From: Rhizobium sp. BK650
Lineage (GTDB): Bacteria > Pseudomonadota > Alphaproteobacteria > Rhizobiales > Rhizobiaceae
DNA length: 64,000 nucleotides
Assembly: GCF_014195325.1 (NCBI RefSeq)
Contig: NZ_JACIBK010000008.1
Span: 248,001-312,000, forward strand
Direction: 5' to 3'
The translations under genes were made by a program, and so were the position numbers. The notes beneath the pieces were generated by a model that was not told the origin of the DNA, did no database searches, and worked only from the letters and a program-made list of their open reading frames with translations. Shown in pieces: positions 61,977 to 64,000 of the stretch. Each line of letters starts with the position of its first letter. Position 1 is the stretch's first letter.

Positions 61977-63905
61977 CTACTTGCTAGCGACCTGGTCCGA
62001 CGCGGGCTGGTTGTTCAGCAGCGTGTCGATACGCTTGCGTTCGTCCTCGAACTTGGCGAGCGTATCGCCCTTGAGCGATTTGCCGCCCGGCAGACGGATG
62101 CGCAGCGGGTCGACCTTCGTTCCGTTGACGATCAGTTCGTAGTGCAGGTGCGGCCCGGTGGATTCGCCTGTGGTGCCGACCCAGCCGATCACCTGACCCT
62201 GCCGCACCTTGGCGCCTGGCACGATGCCCTTGGCGATGGCGCTCTGGTGGTTATAGGAGGATTCATAGCCGTTGGCGTGACGGACGATCGTCTGGTTGCC
62301 GTAGCCGCCGGAATCCCAGCCGGCCTTTTCGACTGTGCCGTTGCCGGCTGCAATGATCGCCGTGCCGCGTGGAGCTGCCCAGTCGACACCGGTGTGCATG
62401 CGGGCGAAGCCGAGGATCGGGTGGCGCCGCATACCAAAGCCGGACTTGAAAATGCCGTTCGGAACCGGGTTGCGCAACAGGAATTGGCGGATACTCTTGC
62501 CGTCCTGATCGAAGTAGTCGATCGTGCCGTCTTCCGGGTCCTGGAAGCGGTAGAAGCGCGTCAGTGTATCGCCGAAGCGGGCATTGACGTAGAGAAGCTC
62601 GGAATCCTCCGTCGCCTGGCCTTTGCTGTCGGTAACGGAGAAGAAGGCTTCGAGGTAATCTGTCGGCCTCAACTGCGCCTGGAAATCGACATTGGCGGCG
62701 AGCAGCTTGATGATCAGCGCTGTCATGTCCTTGGTCATGCCATAGGAGAGCGCTGCGCGGTAGATACCGTCATAGACACGCGGCAGGTTCTGGCCGGCGG
62801 CCGGGGCGAAGGAATTGTCTTCGAAAGCGGTGGCGATCGCGTCCAGCATCGGCGGTTCACTGCCGGCTACGAAACGGCTATGGTCATCGAGTGCGACTGT
62901 AATCAGATGTCGGGTGCCGCGGTAGATGCTGGCGCGTATGATCTTTGCCTGCTCGCCCTTCTGAATGATGCCGATACGCAGGACGTCGCCCTTCGAAAGT
63001 GTATCAGTGCCGAGGAAGGGAGCGATGTAACCGGACATGCCGTCCGCCTGCAGCTGCGGGTAACCGGAATCGGCAAGCGCCTTGGCGATCGTCGTGTCCT
63101 GGCGCACCGGCAGGATGTCGTCCGCAAATTCCTCGGTCTGCGGCGTGATGGATTCTGGCGCCGAGACCGTCATGTTCTGTTCGAGCACGCGGGCCGCGAG
63201 GCCGGCGGTCAGGTCGACGTCGTTATCTTCGTTGGAGAAGCGGCGCGGATCCACGTAGTAGAGGGCGGCAAGTTGGGCATTTCCGTCCGTTAGCACAGAA
63301 CCGTTGGAGCGGACGTTCTCTTCGACTTCGTCAAGTGTCAGGCCGGGGGCCATGTTGAGGTCGGACTTGCCGGTAGGGAAAGGAACGGTCTTCAATGCTA
63401 CTTCGGATTCGACATCGGAGCCGTAAATAGCACCGGTACGGCTTTGCGGCGCTGGCTCGGGCTCGTCAGCCGAGAAGATGGCCAGCGGATCGAAGTCCGG
63501 ATAATCCTCGGTCGCCACGTGATTGGCAGCCAGCATCATCTTCACATGGGAGAAGGGCTGGCGGCGTACGACTTCTTTTTCGCCGTCATGGACGACGGTC
63601 GAGACTTCCATGATGGCGCGGTCGGACGGTTTGGCGGCGATGACGGGGGCGATCAGACGGCCGCCGCGGGCAACGGACGTATCCTGATGTGCGTCTGCCG
63701 ATGTGCTTGCATAGGCTTCAGCCGGGATTGCCAATTGCTGTCGGCCGTCGAGGGCGGCAAAAAGCGCGACACCCATGAGGATCGAAGAGGTAATGCCAGT
63801 GAGGAACGTGCCCGAAAGCCAGCGAAGCGAAACTTCGCGCCGGTCGGGTGCGCGTCGCCCGTCTGCCAGAAGCGGAGGCTCGCTGCCGAGCGAGCGGATC
63901 ATCAT
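61977..63905 (-). CDS. M23 family metallopeptidase (LytM-type)
   Basis: Predicted periplasmic peptidoglycan endopeptidase. The 642-aa product has one N-terminal membrane anchor at about residues 30-55, a long middle region, and a C-terminal LytM domain with the zinc ligands in RMHTGVDWAAP and the HxH motif in GPHLHYELIVNG. Start ATG 63905 follows GGAGAA; ATG 63902 or 63920 are alternatives. Family members cut cross-links during growth and division. Confidence 0.88.
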   Translation of the reverse strand: MMIRSLGSEPPLLADGRRAPDRREVSLRWLSGTFLTGITSSILMGVALFAALDGRQQLAIPAEAYASTSADAHQDTSVARGGRLIAPVIAAKPSDRAIMEVSTVVHDGEKEVVRRQPFSHVKMMLAANHVATEDYPDFDPLAIFSADEPEPAPQSRTGAIYGSDVESEVALKTVPFPTGKSDLNMAPGLTLDEVEENVRSNGSVLTDGNAQLAALYYVDPRRFSNEDNDVDLTAGLAARVLEQNMTVSAPESITPQTEEFADDILPVRQDTTIAKALADSGYPQLQADGMSGYIAPFLGTDTLSKGDVLRIGIIQKGEQAKIIRASIYRGTRHLITVALDDHSRFVAGSEPPMLDAIATAFEDNSFAPAAGQNLPRVYDGIYRAALSYGMTKDMTALIIKLLAANVDFQAQLRPTDYLEAFFSVTDSKGQATEDSELLYVNARFGDTLTRFYRFQDPEDGTIDYFDQDGKSIRQFLLRNPVPNGIFKSGFGMRRHPILGFARMHTGVDWAAPRGTAIIAAGNGTVEKAGWDSGGYGNQTIVRHANGYESSYNHQSAIAKGIVPGAKVRQGQVIGWVGTTGESTGPHLHYELIVNGTKVDPLRIRLPGGKSLKGDTLAKFEDERKRIDTLLNNQPASDQVASK

Positions 63906-64000
63906 TTTCTCCGTCATCATGGCAGCTGGGTTCGCATCCTTACATTTGATGTCGTTCTGGGCATCCGCGGGCCATCCTGGCTGGGCGAAAGATGTGCATA

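Overview
This window looks like an ordinary stretch of the main chromosome of a Rhizobiales alphaproteobacterium, most likely Rhizobium or a close relative. The base composition is high in G+C. Gene content and order are typical of that group: lysC-ptsP-prfA-prmC-DUF4167-clpB, argH-lptM-lysA-TIGR02302, ftsE-ftsX-ydcF-plsC, hpt-cpdR, and argJ-GNAT-mutT. BA14K and DUF4167 proteins also point to this order. The genus is inferred from these features, not from a database search.

Layout. 1-4.4 kb: a complete tyrosine/homogentisate catabolic operon (hppD-hmgA-fahA-maiA) with a possible operator in front. 4.7-9.6 kb: a DUF2125 protein, a ChaC-like cyclotransferase, and a minus-strand ftsE-ftsX-ydcF-plsC group. 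9.8-11.6 kb: a membrane protein divergent from ftsE, hpt, and the cell-cycle response regulator cpdR. 11.7-17.5 kb: argH, a small lipoprotein, lysA and a large TIGR02302 protein. 17.5-22 kb: a TlpA-like thioredoxin, 3-hydroxybutyryl-CoA dehydrogenase, etfBA and a rhomboid protease. 22-28.2 kb: cobalamin adenosyltransferase, a HIG1-like membrane protein, an SDR, YihY, GluQ, an AlkA-type glycosylase, an HNH protein, DsbB and a YqaA/DedA protein. 28.3-39.8 kb: a more accessory section with a CPA2 antiporter carrying a cNMP-binding domain, tRNA-Leu(CAA), a divergent MFS/TetR pair with two clear palindromic operators, a methyltransferase, an aldo/keto reductase, an acyl-CoA synthetase, and a flippase/CelD-type acetyltransferase pair. 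40-46.4 kb: secA, a parvulin isomerase, argJ, a GNAT and mutT. 46.5-52.2 kb: an orphan Flp pilin, an NDUFAF5-like methyltransferase, comF, grxC, a Nit-type hydrolase, DUF1178, ubiG and a BA14K protein. 52.2-64 kb: lysC, ptsP, prfA, prmC, a DUF4167 protein, clpB and an M23 peptidase.

How the genes work together. The first operon takes 4-hydroxyphenylpyruvate to fumarate and acetoacetate. hbd and etfBA serve acyl-CoA oxidation and electron transfer to the quinone pool. lysC and lysA are the first and last steps of lysine synthesis; argJ and argH belong to arginine synthesis. prfA and prmC are release factor and release-factor methylase. ftsEX, cpdR, the M23 peptidase and plsC concern envelope growth and the cell cycle.

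I found no prophage, insertion sequence, CRISPR array, toxin-antitoxin pair or defence cassette, and no convincing undescribed multi-gene system. The most useful leads are small or regulatory: a 127-codon unannotated-looking ORF antisense to the lysC start, a 30-codon one-helix membrane ORF after hbd, a 31-codon leader ORF overlapping the etfB start, twin palindromes between the MFS and TetR genes, an inverted repeat before hppD, and TTAACCAT half-sites upstream of ftsE and cpdR.
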